Source of the DNA: Baffinella frigidus
Lineage: Eukaryota > Cryptophyceae > Cryptomonadales > Baffinellaceae
Length of the DNA: 44,099 bases
Reading direction: 5' to 3'
Assembly (NCBI GenBank): GCA_026770585.1
Contig: MU646376.1
Coordinates: 702,389-746,487 of the forward strand
The notes under the pieces are model-generated. The model did no database searches. It had not been told where the DNA came from and was given only the letters and a program-made list of their open reading frames with translations. The translations under genes were made by a program, and so were the position numbers. Positions 43,590 through 44,099 of this stretch are shown one piece after another. Position 1 is the first letter of the stretch. Each line of letters starts with the position of its first letter.

Positions 43590-44099
43590 TAACCCCGAAA
43601 CCCTGACCCCCAAACCCCAAACCCTAAACCCTGAGCCCCGAACCTTAAACCCTAAACCCTAAACCCTAAACCACAAACCACAAACCACAAACCCTGAACC
43701 CTAAGCCCTAAACCCTAAACCCTAAACCCTAAACCACAAACCCTAAACCCTAAACCCTAAACCCTAAACCACAAACCCTAACGCCCAAATCCTAAACCTG
43801 AAATCCGAAACCCGAAACCCGAAACCCAAAACACCAGACCCGAAACCCGAAACACCAAACCCGAAACGCGTAACCCGAAACCCGAAACCCGAAACATCAA
43901 ACCCGAAATCCGAAATCCAAAACCCGAAATCCGAAACCTGAACCCGAAACACCAAACCCGAAACCCGAAACCCGAACGCCGAAACCCGAAACTCGTATCC
44001 CTAAACCCTAAACCCTAAACCCTAAACCCTGAACCCTAAACCCTAAACCCTAAACCCTAAACCCTAAACCCTAAACCCTAAACCCTAAACCCTAAACCC
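43590..44099 (+). repeat. Heptamers to the window edge
   Basis: CCCTAAA and CCACAAA (43605-43790), CCCGAAA (43795-43990), then ~15 near-perfect CCCTAAA units to 44099. They form the intron after E32. Confidence 0.9.

Noticed and set aside
43990-44099. Chromosome end (telomere) at the right edge
   Set aside because: The plus strand reads CCCTAAA toward the edge; a right-hand telomere should read TTTAGGG. Exon E32 also opens an intron here, and similar perfect runs occur internally at 27140 and 27840.
1-44099. CRISPR array, tRNA, rRNA or riboswitch
   Set aside because: Repeats are contiguous heptamers without unique equal-length spacers, and I saw no tRNA cloverleaf or rRNA signature.

Overview
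This is nuclear DNA of a eukaryote with very repeat-rich introns, most likely a microalga or other protist with plant-type telomere chemistry. Degenerate CCCTAAA-like heptamers and short foldback transposons fill most of the window. I see no bacterial operons, rRNA or tRNA genes. I cannot name the species. Almost all long open frames here are artefacts of 7-bp repeats, which read open in several frames. The real coding signal is small exons (30-525 nt) that I found by eye from splice sites, reading phase and protein-like content.

Two genes diverge from a ~480-bp gap (4101-4581). The leftward gene (exons at 3839-4100, 2468-2575, 1184-1278 and 135-212, minus strand) encodes a secreted, cysteine-rich protein that runs into a Kelch repeat (RRGHSMIVYD, then VVFGGVDRNDNFMNDVW). 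All three of its junctions keep phase, and it leaves the window on the left.

The rightward gene, or tightly linked genes, covers 4582 to at least 43588 in up to 32 exons. Exon 1 encodes a signal peptide and an Ig-like beta-sandwich. Exons 6-10 encode a class I SAM-methyltransferase-like core ([11 protein letters not shown] / [18 protein letters not shown]) interrupted by a long low-complexity insert. Exons 21-32 encode a GT-A-type glycosyltransferase of a mainly bacterial family ([58 protein letters not shown]). Phase is continuous from exon 6 to exon 27 without forcing, so one secretory-pathway protein carrying both a methyltransferase and a glycosyltransferase is plausible. That would suit synthesis of a methylated extracellular polysaccharide. 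Exons 2-5, the 27/28 junction and the start of exon 29 are the weak points.

The most unusual feature is that most exons are surrounded by decayed partial copies of themselves ('exon shadows'). These often keep the original splice site and lie in the heptamer arrays of the neighbouring introns, in both genes. At least a dozen families of short inverted-repeat elements are interspersed. Two families have clean 4-bp target duplications and TTATC termini, and several elements sit inside exon shadows or inside one another, which gives a relative chronology. Two assembly gaps (12393-12407 and 33240-34089) lie within heptamer arrays.
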